This document shows positions 33,970 to 43,806 of a stretch of 64,000 bases of DNA, piece by piece. A model generated the notes under the pieces. That model had not been told where the DNA came from and did no database searches. It worked only from the letters and a program-made list of their open reading frames with translations. The first letter of the stretch is position 1; each line of letters begins with the position of its first letter. The stretch is from contig NZ_CP109796.1 in the NCBI RefSeq assembly GCF_038725785.1, positions 5,022,001-5,086,000 on the forward strand, in the 5' to 3' direction. The translations under genes and the position numbers were made by a program. The DNA is from Termitidicoccus mucosus. GTDB taxonomy: Bacteria; Verrucomicrobiota; Verrucomicrobiia; Opitutales; Opitutaceae.

Positions 33970-35256
33970 TCAGAACACCCAGTTCAACGTCGCGCTGACA
34001 ACGTAGGCGTCGGCGTGGGTCGTCACGGGGACGACGCCCTCGGCGGGGCGCGCGGCGATGTCACGGTCTTTGATCAGCACGTAGCCGTAGGCGAGGTCGA
34101 GGGTGGCGCGATCGCTCAATTTAAAACCGCCGCCGAAGGAGACCACTTGGCGGTCGTTGGATGGCACCATGAAGTCGGCGTGGGCGGGATCCACGGGATC
34201 CTTGTCAATGACATACCCGACGCGCAGGGCAAAGGTGTCCGTCCATTGGTATTCGGCGCCGAGGGAGTAGCGCCAGACATCGCTCCAGTTCTTCGGGCTG
34301 CTCGTGGCGATTTTCCCGCCCATGCCGGTGGGCGCATAGATGTCAATGTCCAGTTTGTCGTAGGACGACCATTCAGTGAGGAGGGCTTGGAAGCCGATTT
34401 CGAGACGGTCAATCGGGCGGTAGTTGACGCCGAATGCCCAGGACGCGGGCAGGTCGATGGCACCGGTGGCATGGACGGCTCCGAGACCGGCGGCGGTGAA
34501 GGGGGTGGCGGTCGCGTGGGCCTTGTCGAAGTCGAGTTGGAGGTGGGTGCGGTAGTGGAGGCCGACGCCGAGTTGATTGTTGAGTTTGTATTGAAGGGCG
34601 ACGTTGTAACCAAAGGCGGTGGTGTCACCGTAGAGGCGGAGTTTCCCAAGCGCATTGGCTCCGGTGAGATCGCGGCGGATGTCAACGTCGGCGTAAATGG
34701 CCTGAAGGCCGATGGCGATGGAGAGCGCGTGGCCGTTTTTCTCAAAAACTTTCCAAGCGACGCTGGGGTTCACTTCGAAGGTGACGATTTCGGTATAGTA
34801 ATTGTTGACGCGTCCGGGCCAGGTCGGGTCGAAGTCGCTTTTCAAGCCGAAGGGCGAGAAGAGGGCGATGCCTGCGGAGAACCGGTCGTTGATTTGCCGG
34901 GTAACATAGACATGCGGCATCGGCGCGACGTAATTGTTCATATTGGTGCGCTGGGCATCAAGATGCGCGCCTCCCAGTTGGGCTGGATAGTCGTATTCAT
35001 GCACGTCCAGCGAAACGTTGGGGACGATGGCGGCGACGCCAGCGACGATCCGGGTGCCCTTCAACGAGGTGATGGCGGCGGGGTTGGAATAGAGGGCGGA
35101 GGCGTCGTCGTTGAGGCCGGTGACGGCATTGCCCATGGCAAAGCCGCGCGAGTTGGTTTCATAAATCGCGAAGCCCGCTCCGTGGGCAATTTGGGCCCCG
35201 GCTGCAAGAGCAAGGGCGGTTGAGGCCAGCGTGATCAGTTTTGTGGAGGTTTTCAT
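33970..35256 (-). CDS. fadL: Outer-membrane transport protein, FadL/OmpP1/TodX family
   Basis: 428 residues with signal peptide (TKLITLASTALALAAGAQIAHG). The mature N-terminus, AGFAIYETNSRGFAMGNAVT followed by DDASALYSNPAAIT, is the diagnostic FadL hatch region (G-A-G-A----D-A---NPA). A 14-strand barrel follows and the chain ends in LNWVF with terminal Phe. FadL-type channels admit long-chain fatty acids or aromatic hydrophobic compounds. Divergent from ychF. Confidence 0.9.
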   Translation of the reverse strand: MKTSTKLITLASTALALAAGAQIAHGAGFAIYETNSRGFAMGNAVTGLNDDASALYSNPAAITSLKGTRIVAGVAAIVPNVSLDVHEYDYPAQLGGAHLDAQRTNMNNYVAPMPHVYVTRQINDRFSAGIALFSPFGLKSDFDPTWPGRVNNYYTEIVTFEVNPSVAWKVFEKNGHALSIAIGLQAIYADVDIRRDLTGANALGKLRLYGDTTAFGYNVALQYKLNNQLGVGLHYRTHLQLDFDKAHATATPFTAAGLGAVHATGAIDLPASWAFGVNYRPIDRLEIGFQALLTEWSSYDKLDIDIYAPTGMGGKIATSSPKNWSDVWRYSLGAEYQWTDTFALRVGYVIDKDPVDPAHADFMVPSNDRQVVSFGGGFKLSDRATLDLAYGYVLIKDRDIAARPAEGVVPVTTHADAYVVSATLNWVF

Positions 35257-35512
35257 CTGCGGGAAAAGGCAAAAGCCACGCCGCGCCCGTGCACGGGGCC
35301 GTCACATTACAGGCCCGTCGGGGAAAGAGGGTGTTGCAGCGGAGGTTCAAGCGTTGGGGCACAAGGAATGCGACACACTCGCCGATCGGTTTCCTCCGTC
35401 AACACTGGATTGCGGTGTGCAAAAGCGCGGCTTTATGCAAAACTTGGGCCGCGTCCGCTGGGCCAACTCCGCCCTTGACCCCGTCCCGTCCCGCGGGCGA
35501 ACGTCTCAGCTT

Positions 35513-36619
35513 ATGCTCAAAGCTGGCATCGTCGGCCTGCCCAACGTAGGCAAATCCACTCTCTTCAACGCACTCACCCGCTCCCGCAAGGCGGAGGCGG
35601 CCAACTATCCTTTCTGCACCATCGATCCCAATGTCGGCGTCGTCACCGTGCCGGACGACCGCCTTTACGTCCTTCAGAAAATCGCGAAAACCCAGGTCGT
35701 CATTCCCGCCGCCATCGAGTTTGTGGACATCGCCGGCCTCGTCGCCGGAGCCAGCAAGGGCGAGGGGCTGGGCAACCAGTTTCTTGCCAATATCCGCGAA
35801 GTGGACGCCATCGTGCAGGTTGTGCGCTGCTTCGAGGATCCCGATGTCGTCCACACCATGGGCGGCGTCGATCCCGTGCGCGACATCGAGGTCATCACCA
35901 CCGAACTCGTGCTCGCCGACCTCGAATCCGTGACCAAGCGCATGGAAAAAACGCAAAAAAAAGCCAAGTCCGGCGACAAGGAGGCCATCGTCGAAATGGC
36001 CCTGCTCGAACGTCTCTCGCCCCACCTCAACGAAGGCAAAACGGCCAACGTGCTTCCCGGCGCGACCGAGGACGACACGGCCATGATGAAACTCTTCCAG
36101 CTCCTCACCGCCAAGCCGGTCCTCTTCGCCTGCAATGTCGCCGAGTCCGACCTCGCCACCGCCGAGGAGAATCCCTTTGTGCAAAAAGTCGCCGAATACG
36201 TGCGCACCCACCACGACGCCGCCTACGTGCCCATCTCGGCCAAAATCGAGGCCGAGCTCATCGAATTGCCCGCCGACGAGGCGAAGGCGTTTTTGAAAGA
36301 CCTCGGCGTGGATGATTCCGGCGTCTCCGCGCTCATCCGCGCCAGCTATGCACTCCTCGGCCTGCAAACCTACTTCACCGCCGGCGAAAAGGAAGTGCGT
36401 GCCTGGACCATCAAGAAAGGCTGGAAGGCCCCGCAGGCCGCTGGCGTGATCCACACCGATTTCGAGAAAGGGTTCATCAAGGCGGAAGTGGTGAGCTACG
36501 AAGACTTGTCCCGCCTGGGCGGCACCGCGGCGGCGAGAGAGGCCGGCAAATACCGGCTGGAGGGCAAGGATTACGTCTTTCAGGACGGCGACGTGGCGCT
36601 TTTCCGTTTTAACAATTGA
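35513..36619 (+). CDS. ychF: Redox-regulated ATPase YchF
   Basis: 368 residues from the ATG at 35513, the usual YchF length. MLKAGIVGLPNVGKST contains the P-loop at 8-16; KAEAANYPFCTIDPNVG and DIAGLVAGASKGEGLGNQFL follow. The G4 position reads NVAE and not NKxD, the Obg-subfamily change that makes YchF prefer ATP. The C-terminal TGS domain ends GKDYVFQDGDVALFRFNN. The frame is open upstream to 35231 but that stretch is unrelated. It binds ribosomes and is a general stress factor. A tRNA gene follows 114 bases downstream. Confidence 0.95.
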   Translation: MLKAGIVGLPNVGKSTLFNALTRSRKAEAANYPFCTIDPNVGVVTVPDDRLYVLQKIAKTQVVIPAAIEFVDIAGLVAGASKGEGLGNQFLANIREVDAIVQVVRCFEDPDVVHTMGGVDPVRDIEVITTELVLADLESVTKRMEKTQKKAKSGDKEAIVEMALLERLSPHLNEGKTANVLPGATEDDTAMMKLFQLLTAKPVLFACNVAESDLATAEENPFVQKVAEYVRTHHDAAYVPISAKIEAELIELPADEAKAFLKDLGVDDSGVSALIRASYALLGLQTYFTAGEKEVRAWTIKKGWKAPQAAGVIHTDFEKGFIKAEVVSYEDLSRLGGTAAAREAGKYRLEGKDYVFQDGDVALFRFNN

Positions 36620-36733
36620 GGATTGTGGGAAAGGTTGATGCGTTGGCAGATGGCCGGGGCAAACGTCTTCACCCGCAAAATTTGATTGGAAATCGCGTCC
36701 AAAACCTGCACGTTACGCCTCTTTCCTGATCAA

Positions 36734-36808
<75 letters not shown>

Positions 36809-37086
36809 ATTTGGGGCACTGCTTCGTTCCAGAAGTGGTGCCTTTCGTTTTTCATCCGACGGAGCGCCTGTTTTAATGAAGATCGGATCATATCAGAAAG
36901 TGAACGGGACCATGGGCTGTTTTTTCTGAAACGGCAGGGAGCTTCGGGTGCCTCGCGCATTTTCGCTCATGGTCTTGAAACCTGCCATGCCCGCACCGGC
37001 GGTGTTGCCAGCGGCGAACCCGTCTTTTTGTTCTGTTCCCCGGCGCGGGAACGGATGCGGAATACCGCGTCTGCCGTCGCGCCCAT

Positions 37087-38301
37087 TCAGCCGAAAAGCC
37101 ACCAACCGGCCAGTGCGGAGAGGAGGACGACGCACCATGGCGGCACACGCCAGACCTCCAGCAAGGCAAACGCCGCCAGCGCCGCCGCCGCTTCGCGGAG
37201 ACCGCCCGCCGCGCTTGTCCACACCGGATGGTAAAGCGCGGCCAGCAGCATGCCCACGACGGCGGCGTTGGCGCCGCGCATCGCCGCCTGCATCCACCCC
37301 TTGTCGCGCAACACATGCCAGAACGGCAGCGCGCCGCCGATGAGCAGCCACCCGGGCAGAAAAACCGCCAGCAGACACCACAGCCCATTCACCCAGCCGC
37401 GCGTCCCGCCGTCCATCACGGTGCCCAGATACGCGGCAAAGGTGAACAACGGCCCCGGCAGGGCCTGGGCCGCGCCGTAGCCGGCCAGAAACATATCATC
37501 CGAAACCAGTCCCGCCGGCACCACCTCGGCATGCAACAGCGGCAGCACGACATGGCCGCCGCCGAACACAAGCGCGCCCGCGCGATAAAACCCCTCGAAC
37601 ACCCGCGCCCCGCTTCCCACCGTCCCGCCGCCGGCCAGCGGCGGAAGCAGGAGCAGGGCAAACAGCACCAGCGCGCCGATGGCGCATATGTATCCATATT
37701 TCGGATATATAATGGCTCCGTTGCCTTCGCCGGGTGTTCGCGTGCCTTTCGGTTCGCGGCAAAAAATCCATCCCGCCGCCATGCCGGCGGCGATCACCGC
37801 GATCTGCGCCCACGCGCCCGGCACGACCAGCACCGCCACGGCCGCGAGCAGCGCGAGCGCGACCCGCGTCCGGTCGGGGCAGAGTTTTTTCCCCATGTTC
37901 CACACCGCTTGGGCGACCACGGCCACCGCCGCCAGTTTCAGGCCGTGCAGCCAGCCCGCGCCGCGCAGGTCGCCGGCCCGGGCGATGCCATAGCCAAACA
38001 AAATCATCAGCAAAGCCGAAGGCAGCGTGAAACAAAACGACGCCAGCAGCGCACCCGGCAGGCCGCCTCGCATCATGCCAAGGGCGTACACGAGCTGGCT
38101 GCTCGCGGGACCGGGCAAAAACTGGCAGAGCGCCACGAGGTCGCCGTAAGCACCGTCGTCGAGCCAGCGTCGTTTACGGACAAATTCCTCATGCAGGTAA
38201 GCCAAATGCGCGACCGGCCCGCCGAAGGAGATACAGCCGAGCTTGAGAAACACGGTGACGATTTCGACCAGCGCGCGGGCGTTGCGGGACGGATGGTTCA
38301 T
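37087..38301 (-). CDS. chrA: Chromate transporter, ChrA (CHR) family
   Basis: 404 residues from the ATG at 38301. Two homologous membrane halves as in long CHR proteins. Half 1 has FLKLGCISFGGPVAHLAYLHEEFV, with CQFLPGPASSQLVYALGMM; half 2 repeats this as FYRAGALVFGGGHVVLPLLH and AAQALPGPLFTFAAYLG. FGGP/FGGG and LPGP are the family signature. These proteins export chromate using the proton gradient; sulfate-like anions are possible. A hydrophilic loop of about 25 residues around REPKGTRTPGEG joins the halves. Fifty-three in-frame codons upstream are excluded. Confidence 0.9.
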   Translation of the reverse strand: MNHPSRNARALVEIVTVFLKLGCISFGGPVAHLAYLHEEFVRKRRWLDDGAYGDLVALCQFLPGPASSQLVYALGMMRGGLPGALLASFCFTLPSALLMILFGYGIARAGDLRGAGWLHGLKLAAVAVVAQAVWNMGKKLCPDRTRVALALLAAVAVLVVPGAWAQIAVIAAGMAAGWIFCREPKGTRTPGEGNGAIIYPKYGYICAIGALVLFALLLLPPLAGGGTVGSGARVFEGFYRAGALVFGGGHVVLPLLHAEVVPAGLVSDDMFLAGYGAAQALPGPLFTFAAYLGTVMDGGTRGWVNGLWCLLAVFLPGWLLIGGALPFWHVLRDKGWMQAAMRGANAAVVGMLLAALYHPVWTSAAGGLREAAAALAAFALLEVWRVPPWCVVLLSALAGWWLFG

Positions 38302-38769
38302 TGCCGGTGATGGTGCCGCAAAACCGAGAGATGTTCGGCCCGGACGTCGAGAAAACAGTGCGGAAATAAAAGCGCAGGGTGATCTGCGGCACGGGGCCAT
38401 TCGCCGGAGCATATGGCGGGAGGAGCAAAAGAATCTGCCGCGGAGAGGCCAGAAAGGCATAAATCATCCAGAGGCAGAGGCCCGGTTTCACGCCTGCACC
38501 CGCACGGAATGATTTTTCTGTTTCGTTGATCCCATTTATTCCATCCCCAAAACGAAGTCGCGCCTTTGTGTTTATCATTCGTCCCGGGTCTTCTTTTTTA
38601 TGGAGCATTTTAAATAATATCGTGACTGGATTATTTGGTCCCAAATCAACCAGGCTTTGCCGGTGATATAATGCCTCGGGCTCTCTGATGTGGCGGCGGG
38701 AATCCCGAGACGCGAAGGTGCAGAGACCGGGAAGCGGAATCTGAAACAGGGGGCTTGACTTTTAAATTG
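38302..38769. other. Divergent intergenic region before the carbohydrate operon
   Basis: About 470 bases between chrA (minus) and the GH78-like operon (plus). No gene or RNA was recognised. A -35-like TTGACT at 38755-38760 lies 17 bases before TGTAAC (38778-38783), which overlaps the LacI-type palindrome, so promoter and operator probably coincide at the right end. Confidence 0.5.
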
Positions 38770-38783
38770 GTTACTCGTGTAAC
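38770..38783. promoter_or_regulatory. Predicted LacI-type operator before the GH78-like gene
   Basis: GTTACTCGTGTAAC, a 14-base near-perfect palindrome with the central CG typical of LacI-family sites, 22 bases before the ATG at 38806. The same site in reverse (GTTACACGAGTAAC) lies upstream of the lacI gene at 50912-50925, and the fully symmetric form (TTACACGTGTAA) at 51047-51058. It overlaps the likely -10 element, as expected for repression. Confidence 0.8.
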
Positions 38784-38805
38784 TCATGCCCGCAAACCTT
38801 AATTC

Positions 38806-41199
38806 ATGCCAATTTCCCAAGTCGCCCCAACGTCACTTCTGTGCTTCCGCCTGCCGTCCGTGGTTGATTCGAGCGCGCTGCCGCCGGCCAAATGGATCTG
38901 GAGCCAGGGGGGCGCATCTGCCGGCCAGCCGCAGTTTTGCCGGTTCACCACCGCTTTTGAATGGGAGGGCGGCCCGGTTGAGTTTTACGTCACCGCCGAC
39001 CAGCGCTTTGTCTTGTCCATCAATGGCGGGATTGTGGCCCGGGGCCCGGACGCCGGCGCGCCGGAGCGATACTACTACTCGGGATACCGCGTCGATTTGC
39101 CGCCCGGACGGCATGAGTGGAGCGCACTGGTCTGGTGGCTTGGCGACCTCGCCCCGTATGCCCATGTATCGCAGCGCCCGGCCTTCCTGCTGGCGGCGGA
39201 AGGGGCAGCGCACCCGCTGCTGACGACCGGAATCGCAAGCTGGATAGCGAGTCACTGCGCGGAGTTCATTCCAGTTATCGAGCGAAAGCTGCCGGGGGCT
39301 CATTTTATCGGTCCCAGCTATTTGATAGACGGAGCCTTGGCGGGAGAGGGAGAGGCCAGCGCCGCAGTTCCGGTTGCGGATGCCCGGCCTGAGGGCGTGA
39401 ACGGGCGCCTGCCTGTGCAATGGGTTTTGCAGCCGAGCGAACTGCCCGAGCAAATTCACTCCGAGTGGAGCCATTGGAAGGCGCGCGCTGAAGGCGGCGA
39501 GTGGATGGCGGATAATGGAAAGATGCGGAAAGAGTGGATTCTCGGTGGGGAAAGAAGTCTGGCAATGGAACTGGCGGAGGGAAACGAAGTGGTCATCGAG
39601 GCACATCGCGAATGGACCGCGTTGCTTGATGCAGAAACGATAATCACTGCCTATCCCGGCATCGAGACAAGCGGGGGGCGGGGCGCGCGCATCGATTTGT
39701 CATGGGCGGAATCGCTGGGCGAGGCCGCCGAACTCAAGGAGAACAATTTCCTGGTTGAAAAGGGGCATCGCGACGAAATCGCGGGCAAGTTCTTCTATGG
39801 CTTCGGCGACACGTTTGCCCCGGCGGGGAGCGGGGGCGTCGAATTTCTGCAAGTGCCTTGGTGGCGCGCCGGCCGGTATTTATTGGTTCGCGTGCGCACG
39901 GCGGATCATCCCCTGGTTATCCGCCGCCTGGCCTGCGAACAGACCGGTTATCCGGTGCGGTCGCGTTCCCGTTTCGAATGCCCGGATGACACGCTTGGCA
40001 AGGTGCTGAGCCTTTGCGACCGAGGCATCCGGGCAAGCTGCCATGAAATGTATTCGGACTGTCCCGCATTCGAGCAACTGATGTATGCGGGGGATGCCCG
40101 GGTGGAGGCGCTGGTGCATCGTTGCCTGGAGACGGATGACCGGCTGGCGCGGAAAGCAATCCAGGTGTTTAATGATTCGCGCCACAAGGGCGGGGGATGG
40201 ACGTGGTCGAGATATCCCGCCCGGGTCGGACAAGTGCTGCCGGTATTTTCGTTGATATGGGTATTGATGGTGGACGATTTTCTCCACTGGCGCGATGACG
40301 CCGCGTTTATAAAAAGCCAGCTCACGGGCGTGCGCGCCACGTTGGATATTTTCGAGGATTTTCTGGACGGCGACGGCTGGCTGCGCGGGCTGCCGGGCTG
40401 GCACTTTGTCGATTGGTGCCCGCATTGGCAGAACGGTGTGCCTCCCTCGGATGCCTCCGGCCGCCGGGCTCTGGTGAATTTGTTTTATGTTCTGGCATTG
40501 CAGGCGGGCGCCCGCATCGAGGATGCGGTCGGGGCGCCGGCCAGGGCCGGGTATCTGAGAACGCTGGCGGACAAGGCTGGCGCCGCGGTGCGCATGGGAT
40601 GCAGCGCTGATGACGGGTTGTTTCGCGATGCGCCCGGGGTTGACTCATTGAGCGAGCATACCCAGGCGCTGGCCGCCTTGGCATTGCTGAAAAACAGGCA
40701 GGAAAAGCGGGCGCTGTTGGAGACAACCCGCCGCGTTGCGGCGGAGACCCATAAAATCGCGCCGGCTTCTTATTATTTCATGCATTATCTATTCGAGGCC
40801 TGCCACGAAGCGGCCTCGGACTGGCTGCATGACCGGCTTTCTCCCTGGCGCGATTTGCTGGCCAGGGGATTGCGCACGCCGATCGAAGCGGCGGAGCCGT
40901 GCCGGTCCGACTGCCACGGTTGGGCGTCGCACCCCTTGTTTCATGCCTACGCGACGATTGCGGGAATCCGTCCGGGCTCGGCTGGATTCTCCAGTGTGAT
41001 TGTCGAGCCGCTACCCGGCCGGTTGCCAGGCCTCGAAGCGGACTTCCCATGGCGGGCCGCCTCGATTTCGTTGAAGTTGGGCTTCGCCGGGGGAAGCGTG
41101 CGGGGCGAGGTCTCCTTGCCCAACGGTCTGTCCGGCGAATTCAGATGGGCCGGGATGTCTTATCCCATCCGCCCGGGTTTGAATGTCATCAAATATTGA
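38806..41199 (+). CDS. GH78-like alpha-L-rhamnosidase
   Basis: 797 residues, no signal peptide, so probably cytoplasmic. N-terminal beta-sandwich regions with AKWIWSQGG (the KWIW start seen in GH78 proteins) and a sugar-binding-like domain, then the alpha/alpha6 barrel from about 390 with the family hallmark MYSDCPAFEQLMYAGDARVEAL, in which Glu423 sits at the position of the proposed general acid in D-C-P--E---GD. The C-terminal beta domain ends PIRPGLNVIKY. GH78 enzymes release L-rhamnose from rhamnogalacturonan-derived oligosaccharides or glycosides. First gene of a five-gene operon; the LacI-type operator overlaps its promoter. The next gene starts 10 bases later. Confidence 0.82.
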   Translation: MPISQVAPTSLLCFRLPSVVDSSALPPAKWIWSQGGASAGQPQFCRFTTAFEWEGGPVEFYVTADQRFVLSINGGIVARGPDAGAPERYYYSGYRVDLPPGRHEWSALVWWLGDLAPYAHVSQRPAFLLAAEGAAHPLLTTGIASWIASHCAEFIPVIERKLPGAHFIGPSYLIDGALAGEGEASAAVPVADARPEGVNGRLPVQWVLQPSELPEQIHSEWSHWKARAEGGEWMADNGKMRKEWILGGERSLAMELAEGNEVVIEAHREWTALLDAETIITAYPGIETSGGRGARIDLSWAESLGEAAELKENNFLVEKGHRDEIAGKFFYGFGDTFAPAGSGGVEFLQVPWWRAGRYLLVRVRTADHPLVIRRLACEQTGYPVRSRSRFECPDDTLGKVLSLCDRGIRASCHEMYSDCPAFEQLMYAGDARVEALVHRCLETDDRLARKAIQVFNDSRHKGGGWTWSRYPARVGQVLPVFSLIWVLMVDDFLHWRDDAAFIKSQLTGVRATLDIFEDFLDGDGWLRGLPGWHFVDWCPHWQNGVPPSDASGRRALVNLFYVLALQAGARIEDAVGAPARAGYLRTLADKAGAAVRMGCSADDGLFRDAPGVDSLSEHTQALAALALLKNRQEKRALLETTRRVAAETHKIAPASYYFMHYLFEACHEAASDWLHDRLSPWRDLLARGLRTPIEAAEPCRSDCHGWASHPLFHAYATIAGIRPGSAGFSSVIVEPLPGRLPGLEADFPWRAASISLKLGFAGGSVRGEVSLPNGLSGEFRWAGMSYPIRPGLNVIKY

Positions 41200-41209
41200 T
41201 TCAACGGCA

Positions 41210-42121
41210 ATGAAGGCGACCGGATTCATTTTATCATCAGTCATATCTTTATGGTTTGCCGCGTCCTTGCGCGCGGCAGTCGTCACCAATGATATAACGA
41301 TTCCCGGAGGAAGCCCCTCGGCGCGCATGGATGTTTACCAACCCGAGCCGGAGCGCTGGCCGGGGCTCCGTCCGGTGGTGCTGATGATTCATGGCGGCGG
41401 GTGGGCGATCGGAGACAAGGCGGACAAGCGCGAGCAAATCACAGGCAATGCCTTCGCCGAAAAAGGTCTGGTTGTGGTTTCCCTGAATTACGATTTGTTC
41501 CGTTACAGGGATGGTCCGTGGAAGGGAGGGAAGATACATGAAGCCTGGCCGCGGAACCTGCAGGACGTGGCGGCCGCGCTGTGCTGGCTCAAATCAGTCG
41601 AGGCAAGGTCTTATGGGATCGACTCCGGGCGGGTGGCGCTGCTGGGTTATTCCGCCGGGGCGCATCTTGCATTGATGGGCGCGTATGCCCTGGATGGCAA
41701 TGACGCGGAATTGCGCGGCAACCGTCCGGTTGCCGATCTCCCGGCGGTGCGCGCGGTGATCTCTGTTTATGGCACGCACGATCTCCGGCTTTTCGGCGCG
41801 AATATATTCAAGCGCGGGGATGCCGGCGACGAGGAGCTGCTTGCCCGGGCCTCTCCCGTCACGTATCTGAGAAAGGGATTGCCGCCGACACTCGTCATGC
41901 ATGGCGACAAGGATGTCACCATTTCACCGGAAATCGCCCGGGCTTTTGCATCCAGGCTCGGCGAGGCGGGCGTCAAATACGAACTGGTCATGGCACCCGG
42001 ACGCAAACACGGGTTCGCCTTGGGGGCGAAAGAGGAGCGGGAATGCACCGGGTTCGCCCTGAAATTTCTTGATGACAATGGCATTTTGCCACCGGCTCAA
42101 CCTCTGCATGGGGATAAATAA
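41210..42121 (+). CDS. Secreted alpha/beta-hydrolase esterase
   Basis: 303 residues from the ATG at 41210. Signal peptide (ATGFILSSVISLWFAASLRA). Oxyanion motif IHGGGWAIGD, nucleophile Ser in LGYSAGAHLALMGAY, acid Asp in MHGDKDVTI, and His in GRKHGFAL make a complete catalytic triad of the BD-FAE/acetyl esterase type. It probably removes acetyl or feruloyl groups from pectic oligosaccharides in the periplasm. It starts 10 bases after the GH78-like gene and ends 1 base before the symporter start, so translational coupling is likely. Confidence 0.85.
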   Translation: MKATGFILSSVISLWFAASLRAAVVTNDITIPGGSPSARMDVYQPEPERWPGLRPVVLMIHGGGWAIGDKADKREQITGNAFAEKGLVVVSLNYDLFRYRDGPWKGGKIHEAWPRNLQDVAAALCWLKSVEARSYGIDSGRVALLGYSAGAHLALMGAYALDGNDAELRGNRPVADLPAVRAVISVYGTHDLRLFGANIFKRGDAGDEELLARASPVTYLRKGLPPTLVMHGDKDVTISPEIARAFASRLGEAGVKYELVMAPGRKHGFALGAKEERECTGFALKFLDDNGILPPAQPLHGDK

Positions 42122-42122
42122 A

Positions 42123-43802
42123 ATGACCGCATTAAAACTTGATCCAAGCTTCTGGTGGCTGATGGCCGGATACGGCGCGCTGCTGATTGGCGTGAGCCTG
42201 TATTTCACGCGAATGATAAAAAACTCCGGCGATTTCTACGGATCAAGCGGAAGGACGTCATTTTGGTTCAGCGGGCTTTCATTTTTCATGACGGCGTTCT
42301 CGGCGTCGGTTTTTGTCGCCAATGCCTCCATCGCCTATCGTCACGGCTCGTTGAACGCCCTGCTGATCGTGGCGCAGTTGCCCGTGTTTTTCGCCGGATA
42401 TTATGTGTTCAGCGCGCGATGGCGGCGCACCGGCTGCGCCACGGTGGTCGAGTTTATTGAAAAGCGCTTCGGCCCCGGAACGGCGAAATTTTTCATGTGG
42501 GTGGGGCTGCCGGTGCGCATGCTCGAAAGCGCCAACCGGTTCTATGTCACGGCGGTGTTGTTCGAGGTGATGCTGGGCATCAGTTTGTTTGCCGGGGCGA
42601 GCGTCACGGCGGTCGTCACCCTGCTTTCCACGGTGGGCGGAGGGTTTCTGGCTGTGGTCGTCACAGACGCGGTGCAGGCGATTTTGCTCACGCTCATCGT
42701 GGCGGTCGTGGCCGCGCTCTCATGGAACGCGGTGGGCGGCTGGGAGCATTTTTCGGCCAATGTGCCGTCTGATTACTGGTCGCTCGCCACCGACGCCGGC
42801 GGCTTTGGCGTGCCGATGATCACGGTGTGGGCGATTGTCGCGCTGTTCGCGTGGAACGGCAACTGGTCGCTGGTGCAGCGTTTTGTGTCCGTGCCGCGCG
42901 AACGCGACGCGCGCCGGGTGTCGGTGATCAGCGGGGTGTCCTATTATTTGCTGTTTCCGCTGATCGCCGTTCCCGCGATGGCGGCTGTCGTCATGATGCC
43001 CGGCCTGGACACTCCGCAGAAGGCGGAATATGCCTACATCCTGGTCGCCCAGAAAGTATTGCCCTCGGGTTTGATGGCGATGCTGTGCTTCGGCTTGCTC
43101 GGCGCGACCATCACGGCGGTCAACGCCGACCTCAATGTGATGGCGCAGGTCGTCGTCAACGACATGCTGAAAAAGCAACTCGCCTCATCGACCGAGCGAC
43201 GGCGTTTGTTCCTCGGCCGGGCGATCATGGTGGTGGTGAGCGCGGTCTGCCTCGCACTGGCGATGCGCATCCGTGATTTTGGAGGCGCGTTCCAGTTCCT
43301 CATCATGGTGCTCGGCATGACCACGCTGCCGACTTTCATGCCCTTGCTGTTCGGGTTGCTCTGGCCGCATGGGACGGGAAGGTCGGCGATCTGGGCGTTC
43401 GCCGCCGGGATTCTCACTGCGCTGATTCTGAAATTCGGGCTGGGGGCTTCGCTCGCCTCGGTGATTTTCTGCAACGGGACGGCCACGGCGGTCGTGTATT
43501 TTGCCTCCGGCTTCCTGCTGCGCCGCTCCGATGCCGAGGAGGAAACTGCCCCTGTGCTGTTTCAGCGGATGCAAAAGCCCCCGCCGCCGGACAGTGCGGA
43601 CGCCCCCACGGGCAGCGATGCGCAAGGAAGGGCGGTGGCGCGCGTGGCCGCGATCACGCTGATATTCTGCGGCGTGCTGGCGGCCATCGCCGAAATGCTG
43701 ACCGGCGCCGACTCCCCGGGCCGCGGCATAGCCTCGCTCGTCGCCGGAGTGTTATTTGTCATTGGAGGCATTATTTTCCGTATAAACCGAAAAATACCTT
43801 GA
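42123..43802 (+). CDS. Sodium:solute symporter (SSS family)
   Basis: 559 residues, about 14 membrane helices. SSS features: GSSGRTSFWFSGLSFFMTAFSAS after the second helix, RRTGCATVVEFIEKRFG, TVGGGFLAVVVTDAVQAILL (the sodium-site helix region), and WNGNWSLVQRFVSVPRERDA, the conserved loop of this family. Na+-driven uptake; the operon suggests an unsaturated or plain uronate, rhamnose, or a small oligosaccharide as substrate. It starts 1 base after the esterase stop and ends 4 bases before the next gene. An ATG at 42108 is also in frame. Confidence 0.92.
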   Translation: MTALKLDPSFWWLMAGYGALLIGVSLYFTRMIKNSGDFYGSSGRTSFWFSGLSFFMTAFSASVFVANASIAYRHGSLNALLIVAQLPVFFAGYYVFSARWRRTGCATVVEFIEKRFGPGTAKFFMWVGLPVRMLESANRFYVTAVLFEVMLGISLFAGASVTAVVTLLSTVGGGFLAVVVTDAVQAILLTLIVAVVAALSWNAVGGWEHFSANVPSDYWSLATDAGGFGVPMITVWAIVALFAWNGNWSLVQRFVSVPRERDARRVSVISGVSYYLLFPLIAVPAMAAVVMMPGLDTPQKAEYAYILVAQKVLPSGLMAMLCFGLLGATITAVNADLNVMAQVVVNDMLKKQLASSTERRRLFLGRAIMVVVSAVCLALAMRIRDFGGAFQFLIMVLGMTTLPTFMPLLFGLLWPHGTGRSAIWAFAAGILTALILKFGLGASLASVIFCNGTATAVVYFASGFLLRRSDAEEETAPVLFQRMQKPPPPDSADAPTGSDAQGRAVARVAAITLIFCGVLAAIAEMLTGADSPGRGIASLVAGVLFVIGGIIFRINRKIP

Positions 43803-43806
43803 AGCC

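Noticed and set aside
36809-37086. Possible small gene after the tRNA
   Set aside because: Frames here are Arg/Pro-rich shadows overlapping the chrA end; nothing supports translation.
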